Positions 17,656 through 26,329 of a DNA stretch of 64,000 bases are shown in pieces. Each line of letters opens with the position of its first letter. Position 1 is the first letter of the stretch. This stretch comes from Xanthomonas sp. SI (GTDB taxonomy: Bacteria > Pseudomonadota > Gammaproteobacteria > Xanthomonadales > Xanthomonadaceae). Both the position numbers and the translations under genes were made by a program. The notes beneath the pieces were generated by a model that worked only from the letters and a program-made list of their open reading frames with translations, did not search any database and was not told the DNA's origin. The DNA lies in the NCBI RefSeq assembly GCF_014236855.1, contig NZ_CP051261.1, forward strand, positions 4,092,001 to 4,156,000, read 5' to 3'.

Positions 17656-18597
17656 TTATCCGGCCGCGGTCCCGGACGGCGGCACGGCCGGCGTTTCGTG
17701 CTTGATCGCGTGCCCGCCGAACTGGTTGCGCATCGCCGACAACAGCTTGTCGGTGAACGAATCGTCGTCGCGCGAGCGCAGCCGTTCCAGCAGCGACAAG
17801 GTGATCACCGGCGCGGGAACGTTGAGGTCGATCGCCTCGGCCACCGTCCAGCGGCCCTCGCCGGAATCTTCGACATAGGGCGCGATCCCGGCCAGGGTGG
17901 GGTTGTCGCCCAGCGCATCCGAGCACAGGTCCAGCAGCCACGAGCGCACCACGCTGCCCTGGCGCCAGACCTCGGCGATCTGGTGCAGGTCCAGTTCGAA
18001 TTCCTGCTTGCGCGCCATCAACGCGAAGCCTTCGGCGTAGGCCTGCATCATTCCGTACTCGATGCCGTTGTGGACCATCTTGGTGAAGTGGCCGGCACCG
18101 CTGGGACCGACCCGGCCCCAGCCGGCATCGGTGGCCGGCGCCAGCGTGGCGAACAGCGGGTTAAGCCGGCTCACGGCCGCTTCGTCGCCGCCGATCATCA
18201 GGCTGTAGCCTTCCTTCAGGCCCCACACGCCGCCGCTGGTGCCGCAATCGACGTAGGCGATGCCATGCGCGGCCAACTCGGCGGCACGGCGCATCGAATC
18301 CTTGTAGTACGAATTGCCGCCGTCCACGACCACGTCGCCTGCGGTCAGCAGCGGCAGCAAGGCGGCCAGGGTGTCGTCGACGATCTTGCCGGACGGCACC
18401 ATCAGCCACACCGCGCGCGGCGCCGGCAATGCCGCGACCAGCGCCGCCATCGAGTCCGCCGTCTCCACGCCGCGCTGCTGCGCCGCGCTGCGCGCCGCCT
18501 CGCCCAGGTCGAAACCGACCACGCGATGGCCGCCACGCACCAGCCGCTCGGCCATGTTCGCGCCCATGCGGCCCAAGCCTACAAGTCCCAGTTCCAT
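17656..18597 (-). CDS. gnd: 6-Phosphogluconate dehydrogenase, short (GndA/YqeC) form
   Basis: 313 residues, against about 470 for the common form. This is the short class, often NAD-linked, found in some bacteria. Seen in order: MELGLVGLGRMGANMAERL (nucleotide site), VVDGGNSYYKDS, VDCGTSGGVWGLKEGYSLM (substrate loop) and HFTKMVHNGIEYGMMQAY with the catalytic Lys and Asn. It oxidises 6-phosphogluconate to ribulose 5-phosphate with loss of CO2. After FGRGHAIK-like FGGHAIK the C-terminus ends in a non-conserved Pro/Ala tail. Confidence 0.93.
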   Translation of the reverse strand: MELGLVGLGRMGANMAERLVRGGHRVVGFDLGEAARSAAQQRGVETADSMAALVAALPAPRAVWLMVPSGKIVDDTLAALLPLLTAGDVVVDGGNSYYKDSMRRAAELAAHGIAYVDCGTSGGVWGLKEGYSLMIGGDEAAVSRLNPLFATLAPATDAGWGRVGPSGAGHFTKMVHNGIEYGMMQAYAEGFALMARKQEFELDLHQIAEVWRQGSVVRSWLLDLCSDALGDNPTLAGIAPYVEDSGEGRWTVAEAIDLNVPAPVITLSLLERLRSRDDDSFTDKLLSAMRNQFGGHAIKHETPAVPPSGTAAG

Positions 18598-18666
18598 GCG
18601 TCTGTCCTAGCTCGAAGTGAGGAGCATTAGGGTCGCACGAAGCGGCGCCGGCGGCGTGACGCGCAG

Positions 18667-19980
18667 CTAAGGAACGCGTCCGGATGAAGCGCCCTGCGCC
18701 GCTCGCGCACAGTCCTGCAATTGCTGGTCGCGCCAGCGCCGATACAAGTTGGTATGCAGGTTGTGCAGGGTCAGGTCGATCGCGAACGGCGTGCGCGGAT
18801 TGCGGTCCAAAAGGCGCGCCACGTGGTAACCGATCGGCTTGGTGCCCTTGGGATGCACGTATACGTCGAAGCCCCGGTAGAACGGATCATCGAGCAGCGT
18901 GTCGATCTGTGCCAGGACACTGCGTTGCGCCGGCGACAGCGTCGCGCGCAGCGTGGGGTCGCGTTCGAACAGCAGTTTCTCGAAGCGCTCGCGGCCGGGT
19001 CCGCGCAGCGCCTGCGCCAGTTCCCAGATGCGCCGGTTGCTGGCGTCGTAATGGGCGAAGCCGCCATGCCGGCGCAACGCCGCCGCCGCGTCGGCGCTGA
19101 CCGCAACGACCACGAAGTTCTCCGCCTGGTTGTTGATGTCGTCCAGGTAGCGTCGCTCGAACACATGGGCGATGAAACCGGGCGCGCCGAGGAAGGCGGC
19201 GCCGCCGCGTTGCGCGGTCTTGGCCGCCTTGCCGTCGGCGAGGAACTCGCCGGCATGCGCGCCGAGCAGGATGCTGTCGGTCTCGTGCAGGGTGAGGAAG
19301 GTGCCGATCGACAGTTCCCCGGCGCTGAACGCGCGATCGAAGCCGGCATCGCCGTACAGCTCGCGCTGCGTGGCGAGCTGCGCGATCTGCCGGCCGACGC
19401 CGCACTCCGAGCGCACGTGGCCGCTGTAGAACGCCTCGATCGCGCGCGCGTTGCCCTGCGCCGGACGATAGCCGCGGCCGAAGCTGCGGAAGCGCTGCCA
19501 GCCCTGCCGGCGCGCACCGCCCGGGCCGAATCCGATCCAGCCCAGTTGCAGTGCGCTGAAGCGGTAGCCGGGGTTGTCCTGCAACCGCGTCACCGCGCGC
19601 TGGGTGGCCGCGCCGAGCAACAGGAAATAGCCGCACTGCGTGGCCGGCGTCTCCAGCAGCGCGCGCAGCACGTCGCGCCGTTGCGCCGGGTTCCACTGCG
19701 CCGGCAAGGCCGCCTGCAGGTCGCCGTGGGCCTGTGCGTCAGCCAGCGAGCTGCGTTCGCAGGGCGTGCCCGGCAGCAGCCGCGGCTGCGCGGCAGGCGT
19801 GCTGTCGATGCGCCAGCCGAGCTGGCGCAGCAGCGCGGCGAGGCAGTCGGCGCTGGCCTGGTCGGCCGGTTCGGGCGGAGCGGCGAGTGCACCGCCCGCG
19901 GCCAAGGCCAGCGCCAGCAGCAGGCGCGCGGCGAAACGGCATCGGCGCGGCACTGGCGGGTTCGGAATGCTGACGGTCAT
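18667..19980 (-). CDS. Exported protein of unknown function
   Basis: 437 residues. The N-terminus is a signal peptide (RFAARLLLALALAAGGALA, cleaved near AAPPEP). No family is recognised. The mature part has two cysteine-containing stretches (SADCLAALLRQLGW; TPCERSSLADAQ), a segment with QCGYFLLLGAATQRAVTRLQ, and a conserved-looking block DINNQAENFVVVAV...GGFAHYDASNRRIWELA. Late on it has LHNLHTNLYRRWRDQQLQDC. Absence of transmembrane helices after the signal suggests a periplasmic or outer-membrane-associated protein. It is monocistronic. The start gives the best signal peptide; a longer frame exists but adds a non-signal leader. Confidence 0.7.
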   Translation of the reverse strand: MTVSIPNPPVPRRCRFAARLLLALALAAGGALAAPPEPADQASADCLAALLRQLGWRIDSTPAAQPRLLPGTPCERSSLADAQAHGDLQAALPAQWNPAQRRDVLRALLETPATQCGYFLLLGAATQRAVTRLQDNPGYRFSALQLGWIGFGPGGARRQGWQRFRSFGRGYRPAQGNARAIEAFYSGHVRSECGVGRQIAQLATQRELYGDAGFDRAFSAGELSIGTFLTLHETDSILLGAHAGEFLADGKAAKTAQRGGAAFLGAPGFIAHVFERRYLDDINNQAENFVVVAVSADAAAALRRHGGFAHYDASNRRIWELAQALRGPGRERFEKLLFERDPTLRATLSPAQRSVLAQIDTLLDDPFYRGFDVYVHPKGTKPIGYHVARLLDRNPRTPFAIDLTLHNLHTNLYRRWRDQQLQDCARAAQGASSGRVP

Positions 19981-20194
19981 GGCACGAGCATGGCAGATGC
20001 GAAAGAGGACACGGCAGGAGGCATGGCGCGCGGCGCACGCACACGCGGGTGCGCAGCGTGACGCGCGCGCGGTGCACGCGCTGCGAAACCGTGCGCCACG
20101 GTGATGCGCATGGCGGTCAGCGGCAGGCATATTCACTCGGTTGCCATGCCGGCCGGCCCTACACTGCCGCTCCCCCGCTCGTGGAAGCCTCGTC

Positions 20195-21082
20195 ATGCAT
20201 GTGCTCGTCACCGGCGGCACCGGATTCATCGGCCGCGCACTGTGCCCCGCTCTGCTCCAGGCCGGACACCAGGTCAGCGTGCTCAGCCGCGACGCGGCGC
20301 GCGCCACGCGGGCGCTGCCCGGCGTGCAGGCGCTGCAAGACCTGCAGGGTGCGGCGCCGGCGCACGCGGTGATCAATCTCGCCGGCGAACCGCTCAGCGA
20401 CGGCCGCTGGAACGAGACACGCAAGCGCCGCTTCCGCACCTCGCGCATCGGCACCACCCGCGCCCTGCTCGACTGGATCGCGCAACTGGACCCGGCGCAG
20501 CGTCCCGCCTGCCTGCTGTCCGGCTCGGCGATCGGCTACTACGGCGACCGCGGCAACGACCTGCTCGACGAACGCAGCCCGGCCGGCGCGGATTTTTCCG
20601 CGCAGCTGTGCCAGGACTGGGAAGCCGAGGCGTTGCGCGCGCATGCGCTGGGCGTGCGCACCAGCCTGGTCCGCACCGGTGTGGTGCTCGGCCGCGACGG
20701 CGGCGCGTTGTCGCGGATGCTGCCGCCGTTCCGGTTCGGCCTGGGCGGGCGCATGGGCGATGGCCGGCAATGGATGAGCTGGATCCATCGCGACGATCAC
20801 GTCGGCCTGTTGCTGTGGCTGCTGCAGCACGGCGGCGACGGCGCCTACAACGCCACCGCGCCGGCACCGGTGACCAATGCCGATTTCGCCCAGCAGCTCG
20901 GCCAGGCGCTGCACCGGCCGGCGCTGCTGCCGGCACCGGCCGCGGCGCTGCGCCTGGCCTTCGGCGAGATGTCCGATCTGTTGCTGGGCAGCCAGCGGGT
21001 GTTGCCGACCCGCGCACAGCAGGAAGGCTATGTGTTTCGCTATCCGGAGCTGGGGGCGGCACTGAGTGCCATTGTCGGCTAG
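20195..21082 (+). CDS. TIGR01777/SDR39U1 (YfcH-like) NAD-dependent epimerase family protein
   Basis: 295 residues. It starts MHVLVTGGTGFIGRALCPAL, an extended-SDR nucleotide site. The family block VINLAGEPLSDGRWNETRKR follows near 60, then SGSAIGYYGDRG (the YYG region), and the second half ends with LLGSQRVLPTRAQQEGYVFRYPEL, diagnostic of the YfcH/SDR39U1 group. The physiological substrate is not established in any organism. The start at 20195 is preceded by GGAAGC; an upstream ATG at 20141 gives a leader without SDR features. Two REP units follow the gene. Confidence 0.88.
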   Translation: MHVLVTGGTGFIGRALCPALLQAGHQVSVLSRDAARATRALPGVQALQDLQGAAPAHAVINLAGEPLSDGRWNETRKRRFRTSRIGTTRALLDWIAQLDPAQRPACLLSGSAIGYYGDRGNDLLDERSPAGADFSAQLCQDWEAEALRAHALGVRTSLVRTGVVLGRDGGALSRMLPPFRFGLGGRMGDGRQWMSWIHRDDHVGLLLWLLQHGGDGAYNATAPAPVTNADFAQQLGQALHRPALLPAPAAALRLAFGEMSDLLLGSQRVLPTRAQQEGYVFRYPELGAALSAIVG

Positions 21083-21106
21083 GGCCAGCAACGCCGCAGC
21101 CTGCCT

Positions 21107-21180
21107 CTGTAGGAGCGGCTTCAGCTGCGACAGGGTCTTGCCGGATGATGTCTGTCGCGGCTGAAGCCGCTCCTACAGAA
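21107..21180. repeat. Head-to-head REP pair
   Basis: TGTAGGAGCGGCTTCAGC begins at 21108 and the inverted partner (GTCGCGGCTGAAGCCGCTCC) lies at 21154-21173, forming a large imperfect hairpin. It sits 25 bases after the epimerase stop. Confidence 0.85.
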
Positions 21181-21266
21181 AAGCGTGGCATGGCCTGGCA
21201 AGCGCCTGCGAGCCCCGCGGCGGCATTCACCGACCTGTCCACACAAGTCCCTGGTTGCGCCAACGC

Positions 21267-21305
21267 AAAACGCCCCGGCGGATGCTGTCCGCCAGGGCGT
21301 TTTTA
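21267..21305. terminator. Bidirectional terminator
   Basis: AAAACGCCC (21267-21275) pairs with GGGCGTTTT (21295-21303) around an inner GGCGGA/TCCGCC stem, with A-rich and T-rich flanks on both sides. It serves the glycine-zipper gene (minus) and can stop read-through from the epimerase gene. Confidence 0.85.
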
Positions 21306-21348
21306 CTTACTTGCAAAGCGCGCCGCGATGGCCGATCGCGGCGTGGGC

Positions 21349-21717
21349 TCAGTAGCGCTTGCAGACCGTCTCGACGCGGCGGTTGCCGTTGGCCTGCTGG
21401 CGCTGGCCCTGGATGTAGCGCCCGGTGGCGCCGCCGGCGACCGCGCCGCCGACCGTCGCCAGCTTCTTGCCGTCGCCCTTGCCGATCTGGTTGCCGAGCA
21501 GGCCGCCGATCGCCGCGCCGGCCACAGTGCCGCCGATGCGGTTGGGGTCGGTGTTGTTCTTCTGCACTGCGACCTTCTTGCAATGCACGCGGGTGCCGTC
21601 GTTGAAGCGGCGTCCGGCGTCTTCCGGCCCGTAATGGCGCTGCGCCTGCGCCAGCGGCGCGGCAGCAGTGGCGATCGCGAGGATGCTGAGACACACGGCG
21701 GATTTGAAAGTGTTCAT
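21349..21717 (-). CDS. Glycine-zipper 2TM-domain envelope protein
   Basis: 122 residues. A signal peptide (VCLSILAIATAAAPLAQA) is followed by RVHCKKVAVQ, then a glycine-zipper pair RIGGTVAGAAIGGLLGNQIG and VGGAVAGGATGRYIQGQ, and a C-terminal Cys (VETVCKRY) that could pair with the earlier one. This is the SlyB/YcfJ-type 2TM domain, which inserts in the outer or inner membrane and is linked to envelope integrity. GGAGCAACC precedes the start at 21717. It is its own transcription unit. Confidence 0.85.
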   Translation of the reverse strand: MNTFKSAVCLSILAIATAAAPLAQAQRHYGPEDAGRRFNDGTRVHCKKVAVQKNNTDPNRIGGTVAGAAIGGLLGNQIGKGDGKKLATVGGAVAGGATGRYIQGQRQQANGNRRVETVCKRY

Positions 21718-21859
21718 GCTGGTTGCTCCTGGGTGGCGGAGCCGATACCTGTTACAGGCATCGCACTCCCGACGGCGCCACCTTTGCACCGCGATTGCGA
21801 ATGAATCGTGAAGCGAAATGCCGCTATTCAGCTTCCGTAGCCGCGGATGAACGCACGCC

Positions 21860-22591
21860 TCAGCGCGGCGTGGTGCCGTCGTTGACCGCGGGCGCGGCAG
21901 CAGGCGCGGGCGTAGCTTCCGCCACCGGCGTCGGCGGCACTGCTGCGGGTGCAGGTGCCGGCGGCGCTGCTGCCGGCGGCGGCGTCGGTGCAGCCGCCGG
22001 TACCGCAGCGGCCGGCTCGGGCTTGGGCGCTGCCGCCGGCGGCGGCTCGGGCGGCGCGGCCGGCTTGGCCTTGGGCAGGTACTGCGCCATGAGTTCGAAG
22101 AAGCGCTTGTAGAAATCGCCGTCCTGCACCGTGCTGCTGGCCACGCGCACCAGCGAGTCGTCGCTGCTGCCGACCGGCAGCGACACCGAGCCGAGCACGC
22201 CGACGCCGACGCTGGCCGAGGTCGCGCTCTTCTTCAGCGCATAACGGTCCTGCAGCGCGCTGACGAACACCCAGGACTCGTCCTGGCCGTGCGCCACGCA
22301 CGACACGCGAAGCTCCAGCTGCTCGTGCGAATCCTGGTTGGGCTGGAAGTTCTTGGTGCCTTCGACCGCATCGGCGGTGGCCTTGGCGACCACATAGCCC
22401 TGGCTCAGCAGCGCGCGCCGCGCCGACTCGCAGGCCTGGCCCGGCTGTACCGGATAGCTGCGCGAATAGGTGTTGTCGGAGTTGAAGGTCTCCTTCACCA
22501 GGTTGTCCTGCTTGCGGGCGAAGCAGCCGCTCAGGCCGATCGCGACCAGCACGAGCGCAGGAAAGGCGAGGACGTTGGACGAAGCGGACAT
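21860..22591 (-). CDS. DUF2242-like lipoprotein with Ala/Pro-rich tail
   Basis: 243 residues. The lipobox is IGLSGC with the lipidated cysteine at 23. The conserved part (about 28-170) starts RKQDNLVKETFNSDNTYSR and has paired cysteines (QACESARRAL; RVSCVAHG) and DRYALKKSATSASVGVGV, matching the DUF2242 lipoprotein family. Residues 175-243 are a low-complexity Ala/Pro tail, which could span peptidoglycan. Function unknown. It lies 78 bases downstream of the methylase gene on the same strand and might be read from that operon, though a separate promoter is possible. Confidence 0.78.
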   Translation of the reverse strand: MSASSNVLAFPALVLVAIGLSGCFARKQDNLVKETFNSDNTYSRSYPVQPGQACESARRALLSQGYVVAKATADAVEGTKNFQPNQDSHEQLELRVSCVAHGQDESWVFVSALQDRYALKKSATSASVGVGVLGSVSLPVGSSDDSLVRVASSTVQDGDFYKRFFELMAQYLPKAKPAAPPEPPPAAAPKPEPAAAVPAAAPTPPPAAAPPAPAPAAVPPTPVAEATPAPAAAPAVNDGTTPR

Positions 22592-22669
22592 GGCCGTGGA
22601 CCGAAAGGAAGGAACCGGCCAAGGATAGCCGCAAGCGCGTCGAGGCGGCCTTGATGCCGCCGCCAGCGC

Positions 22670-23734
22670 TCATCCCGCGGTTAGCGAGCCCGGCGCCGGC
22701 TGCAGCGACAGGTCCACCCGCAGCAGGCCGCCGCCGCAGTCGCGGCGTTCGGCGCGCAGGTAGTGGTAGGCGTCGAGCAGCGCCAGCGTCGGCGGCGCCG
22801 CCAGCGGCTCGCCCCACAGGCTGAGCGCGAAGCCGCGCGCGCGCAGCCAATCCATCAGCCGCTGCAGTTGGCCGAGGTCGCGCGGCAGCAGCAGGTCCAC
22901 GTCGCCGGGCGGGCGCGCGGCCGCGTCGGGGTCGGCGAGCCAGGCCGGATAGCTGCCGTACACGGCGTAGGCGAACCCGTCCGCGCGCAGTGCGGTCAGC
23001 AGCTGCGCGCTGCCCGGCAGGTCGATCGGTTCGCGCCGCTTCTGGAAGATCAGCGCGTACTCGTGGCTGCGGTCGCTGCGCGTGTCGCCGGGCGCCAGCG
23101 ACTGCGCGGTCTCGCGCGGATAGCACAGCACGCGTTCGGCGCAGGGCACGAACAGGCTGCCCAGCACCCGCGCCAGGTCCCAGGCCTGCGCCACGTACAC
23201 GCCGCCGACCTCCACGTTCTCGACCATCGCGATGCAGAAGCCGTCGTCGCGCAGGCTGCGGCGCACCGCATGGAACACCGCGCGCAGCCCGCCCAGATAC
23301 GCCGCGTAGTCAGGGCTGGCATACAGCTGGCCCGGTGCCGTCGCGCCAGGCCAGTCGCAACCGAAGTACGGCACGTTGGTCAGGCACAGATCGACCGGTG
23401 TCTCCAGCGCGAGCTGCGGCAGCGCACCGACCCGCACCTGCGCGCGCAGCCCGAGCCGCTGCAAGCGCTCGCGCGCCAGCGCCGCGCGCCCGGCATCGAT
23501 CTCCAGGCCCAGCCCGCGCCGGCCTTCCAGTTCGGCGGCGAGCAAGGTGCTGCCGAAGCCGCAGAACGGATCCAGCACGCAGGCGTCCGGCGCACTGAAC
23601 TGGCGCACGAACGGGCGCATCTGGCTGACCCAGCCGCAATCGCGCGCGCCCAGCGGATCGCGCCGGCGCAGGTCGTCGGGCAGCCGGTGTTCGGGCGGGT
23701 CCGGCGGCGGCGTCCACCAGCTGCGGCTATCCAT
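22670..23734 (-). CDS. DNA-methylase-like protein fused to a nucleotidyltransferase-like domain
   Basis: 354 residues. Residues 30-235 form a SAM-dependent methyltransferase: motif I is LDPFCGFGSTLLAAELEG (Asp55) and motif IV is LTNVPYFG (Asn120-Val-Pro-Tyr, where N6-adenine/N4-cytosine methylases have (D/N)PPY). LEID after motif I fits the SAM ribose site. Residues 245-354 look like a minimal nucleotidyltransferase: YGSYPAWL (259-266), then GDVDLLLPRDL (277-287), the GS...DxD arrangement, and a late LRVDLSL. Substrates are unknown; it could modify DNA or RNA. It overlaps the radical SAM gene by eight bases, so it is the last gene of the NAD-salvage operon. Confidence 0.72.
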   Translation of the reverse strand: MDSRSWWTPPPDPPEHRLPDDLRRRDPLGARDCGWVSQMRPFVRQFSAPDACVLDPFCGFGSTLLAAELEGRRGLGLEIDAGRAALARERLQRLGLRAQVRVGALPQLALETPVDLCLTNVPYFGCDWPGATAPGQLYASPDYAAYLGGLRAVFHAVRRSLRDDGFCIAMVENVEVGGVYVAQAWDLARVLGSLFVPCAERVLCYPRETAQSLAPGDTRSDRSHEYALIFQKRREPIDLPGSAQLLTALRADGFAYAVYGSYPAWLADPDAAARPPGDVDLLLPRDLGQLQRLMDWLRARGFALSLWGEPLAAPPTLALLDAYHYLRAERRDCGGGLLRVDLSLQPAPGSLTAG

Positions 23735-24833
23735 GCCGGGCCTGCCACAACAGATCGCGGTCCGGCTGCCAGCCCGCGCACAGCCGGCCGTCGGCGAAGA
23801 ACACCAGCTTGTAGATGTCGCCGCTGTCGTGGCGCGCCTGCATGGCGGCATAGTCGGAGGTTTCGAACACCACCTCCATGCCGTCGGCGGTGACCATGCG
23901 CAGGTTCCAGAAGTAATAGCCCTCGGTGATCTGCAGCGGCCGCAACGTGCGCCACCACGGCGTGGCCATGCACGCGGCCACCACCTGCTCCACGCCGACC
24001 CGCGCCTGCGCCAGATAGCGCTGCGTGCCGCCGCTGCGGTAGCCGTCGCCGAGCCGCGAGAACTCGCGGAAGACCACCGTGCGCGCGCCGCATTCGCGCG
24101 CCCAGCGCAGGTAGCCGGCGACGCCGTCGGCATCGGCGACGCCGCCGTGCTGCAGGATGCACACCAGGCGCAGCGGCAGCGCGGCGGCGATGCGCTGCGC
24201 GGTGGCGACGAACACCTGCGCATCGGCGATCGCCTCGCCGTCGCGGAAGCGCATGATCGCGTCGTTGCCGGCCTGCTGCGGGTGGTGCCGCGACAACTCC
24301 ACCCACGACAGTCCGAAGCGTTGCAGCGCGTCCAGCAGCGCATCGCCGCGACCGCGGGCGAAGCCGGCGCCGTTGCTGTACAGCACGCGCTGCTCGACCA
24401 GCAATCCATCGCGTTCGGCCTCGGCCAATGTCTGCAGCAACTGCAGGAACCAGGCTTCGTCGTCGGTCATTTCCAGCCCCGACAGCGACTGCGACAGCGG
24501 CAGCCCGGACAGCTGCGCCAATCCCTGCCGCAGCATCCCGAAATAGTCCGGCGGCGGCCGCAGGCTGGCCGCGGCGGTGCCGCCGGCCTGCGGGCGCAGC
24601 GTCTCCGAACAGAAGCGGCAGCGCGCCGAACAGGGCCGCACCGACGCGTACGGGGTGAAGGTCACCGGCTGCGCGACGCGATAGTCGCGCCCGCCGATGC
24701 GCTGCACGCGCCAGCGCGCGGCATCGGCGGCGGCCGGCACCCGCCATTCCAGGTGCGGCATGCCGGCGCGCAGTGCGGCGAACAGCGGCGAGGCGCCGCT
24801 CAGCGGCGGCGCGAACTCCATGCTGGCGTCCAT
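23727..24833 (-). CDS. Radical SAM protein of unknown substrate
   Basis: 368 residues. The iron-sulfur motif is Cys68-x3-Cys72-x2-Cys75 (PCSARCRFCSE), followed by a barrel with SGLEMTDDEAWFLQLLQ, VLYSNGAGF, LSWVELSRHHP and VVFREFSRLGDGYRSGG. The C-terminal 60 residues (ITEGYYFWNLRM, VVFETSDYAAM, IYKLVFFADGRLC) form an extra domain. The reaction cannot be assigned. It starts 8 bases after the nadV stop (a second in-frame ATG is at 24821) and overlaps the methylase gene downstream, which implies a joint function. Confidence 0.75.
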   Translation of the reverse strand: MDASMEFAPPLSGASPLFAALRAGMPHLEWRVPAAADAARWRVQRIGGRDYRVAQPVTFTPYASVRPCSARCRFCSETLRPQAGGTAAASLRPPPDYFGMLRQGLAQLSGLPLSQSLSGLEMTDDEAWFLQLLQTLAEAERDGLLVEQRVLYSNGAGFARGRGDALLDALQRFGLSWVELSRHHPQQAGNDAIMRFRDGEAIADAQVFVATAQRIAAALPLRLVCILQHGGVADADGVAGYLRWARECGARTVVFREFSRLGDGYRSGGTQRYLAQARVGVEQVVAACMATPWWRTLRPLQITEGYYFWNLRMVTADGMEVVFETSDYAAMQARHDSGDIYKLVFFADGRLCAGWQPDRDLLWQARHG

Positions 24834-24841
24834 GCCGGCAC

Positions 24842-26266
24842 CTACAGGCGCGCGGCGTTCGCGCGCTCGCGCACCTGCGCCAGGCTCCAGTCGTGCAGCA
24901 GGCGGCCGTTTTCCCACACCGTGACCATCGCATCGTCGTAGCCGGCGGGCCGGGCCAGTTCGTCCAGCGACGCGGCCGAGGCCGGCACCGGCTCGGTGCG
25001 GTAGCCACCGTATTCGCGGTGGCGCAGCAGGCTCATGCGGCCGCGCTTGCTGAGCTTGCCCTTGTCGGTGACCGGATCCTTGTAGACGTCGATCCACTTG
25101 CCGTCCACGCGCGCGGCCGAGCACTTCAGCGCGAACTTCTGGGTGTCGCGGTCCAGCCGCTGCAGCAGCGCGCCGCCCATGCCGAAGGCGACGTTGTCGG
25201 TGGCGTAGCCGGCGCTGGTGACGCGTTCCAGGATCGCGCGGATGCTGGTCGGGTTGACCCCGTCGCCCTGGATCACGCGCACGTGGTTGAGCACCTTGTA
25301 GCCCTTGCCGTTGACGCTGTGGCCGAAGGCCTCGTCGAGCAGTTCCAGGCACTGGTGCACCACCGCCACCGGGTCGCCGGAATCGGGGCGGATCACCACG
25401 GTGGCGCCGGAGGCGATCACTTCCTCGCGCAGCGTGGTGCCCCAGTGTTCGCGGATCGCGTGGAAGATGTCGTAGCTGTCGGACACCACCGCGACGATGC
25501 CGCCGGGCTTGCCGAAGTGGGTGAGCATATTGCGGTACGCGTCCACTTCGCGCTCGCGGCCCCAACTGGTGATGGTGCTGTGCTCGGCGGCGGGGATCGA
25601 ATAGCCGGCCATCGGCTCGTGGTAGTGCGCGCGCGCCAGCAGCAGCCCGGACACGGTATCGGTGCCGAGGAAGTTGACCAGGTGCGCGGCGCCGCCGATC
25701 GCCGCCGACTCCAGGCTGGACACGCCGCGCGCGCCGAAGTCGTGCAGCTTGAACGGCAATTGCCCTTCCGGGTCGTCGCTGGTGCGCTCCAGGAACTGGC
25801 GCAGGGTCTGCTTGGCGTGCCAGCTGACCGTGGCCACGGTGACCGGATACCAGATGCGCAGCAGCAGCGTTTCCAGGTACGAGGGCACCCAGTAAGCCTG
25901 CGCGTCGGTGGACTCGATGGTCATCAGCGCGTTGTGGGTCGGCACCACGCTGCCCTCGGGCACGGCGCGGATGCGGATCGGCAACTGCCCGCCGAGGCGG
26001 TCGACGATGTCGCGCCAGCCGGCCTCGTTGAACGGCACGCCGTGCGCGGCGAACAGGTCGCGCGCCTCGTCGACGTCGGCATGGGTGATGGCGCGGCCCA
26101 GCGCCTCCTTGAGGATCGACTGCAGGCCGAAGAACACGGTGCGGTCGTAGACGCCGCCGCGCGATTCCACGTAGAAGAACGTGGCATCGGTGCCGGCCGG
26201 ATATTGCAGCCAGTGGCTGGCCTTGTAGCTATCGGTGTTGAGCAGCAGGTTGTTGAGGCATTGCAT
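24842..26266 (-). CDS. nadV: Nicotinamide phosphoribosyltransferase
   Basis: 474 residues, close to the usual 460-490 of Nampt/NadV. It joins nicotinamide to PRPP to give NMN. Diagnostic features are NLLLNTDSYKASHWLQYP and FYVESRGG at the N-terminus, FKLHDFGARGVSSLESAAIGG near 220, VIRPDSGDP near 300 and VIQGDGVN...FGMGGALLQ near 340. Nampt enzymes bypass deamidation to nicotinate. It lies 63 bases downstream of nadM-nudix, whose product turns NMN into NAD. GGAGCTTCCG precedes the ATG. Confidence 0.95.
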   Translation of the reverse strand: MQCLNNLLLNTDSYKASHWLQYPAGTDATFFYVESRGGVYDRTVFFGLQSILKEALGRAITHADVDEARDLFAAHGVPFNEAGWRDIVDRLGGQLPIRIRAVPEGSVVPTHNALMTIESTDAQAYWVPSYLETLLLRIWYPVTVATVSWHAKQTLRQFLERTSDDPEGQLPFKLHDFGARGVSSLESAAIGGAAHLVNFLGTDTVSGLLLARAHYHEPMAGYSIPAAEHSTITSWGREREVDAYRNMLTHFGKPGGIVAVVSDSYDIFHAIREHWGTTLREEVIASGATVVIRPDSGDPVAVVHQCLELLDEAFGHSVNGKGYKVLNHVRVIQGDGVNPTSIRAILERVTSAGYATDNVAFGMGGALLQRLDRDTQKFALKCSAARVDGKWIDVYKDPVTDKGKLSKRGRMSLLRHREYGGYRTEPVPASAASLDELARPAGYDDAMVTVWENGRLLHDWSLAQVRERANAARL

Positions 26267-26329
26267 GACGGAAGCTCCTTCGCGTCGGGGGAAGGCCAGC
26301 GGTCTGTCCGCCGGCCGGAAAAGCCGCGA

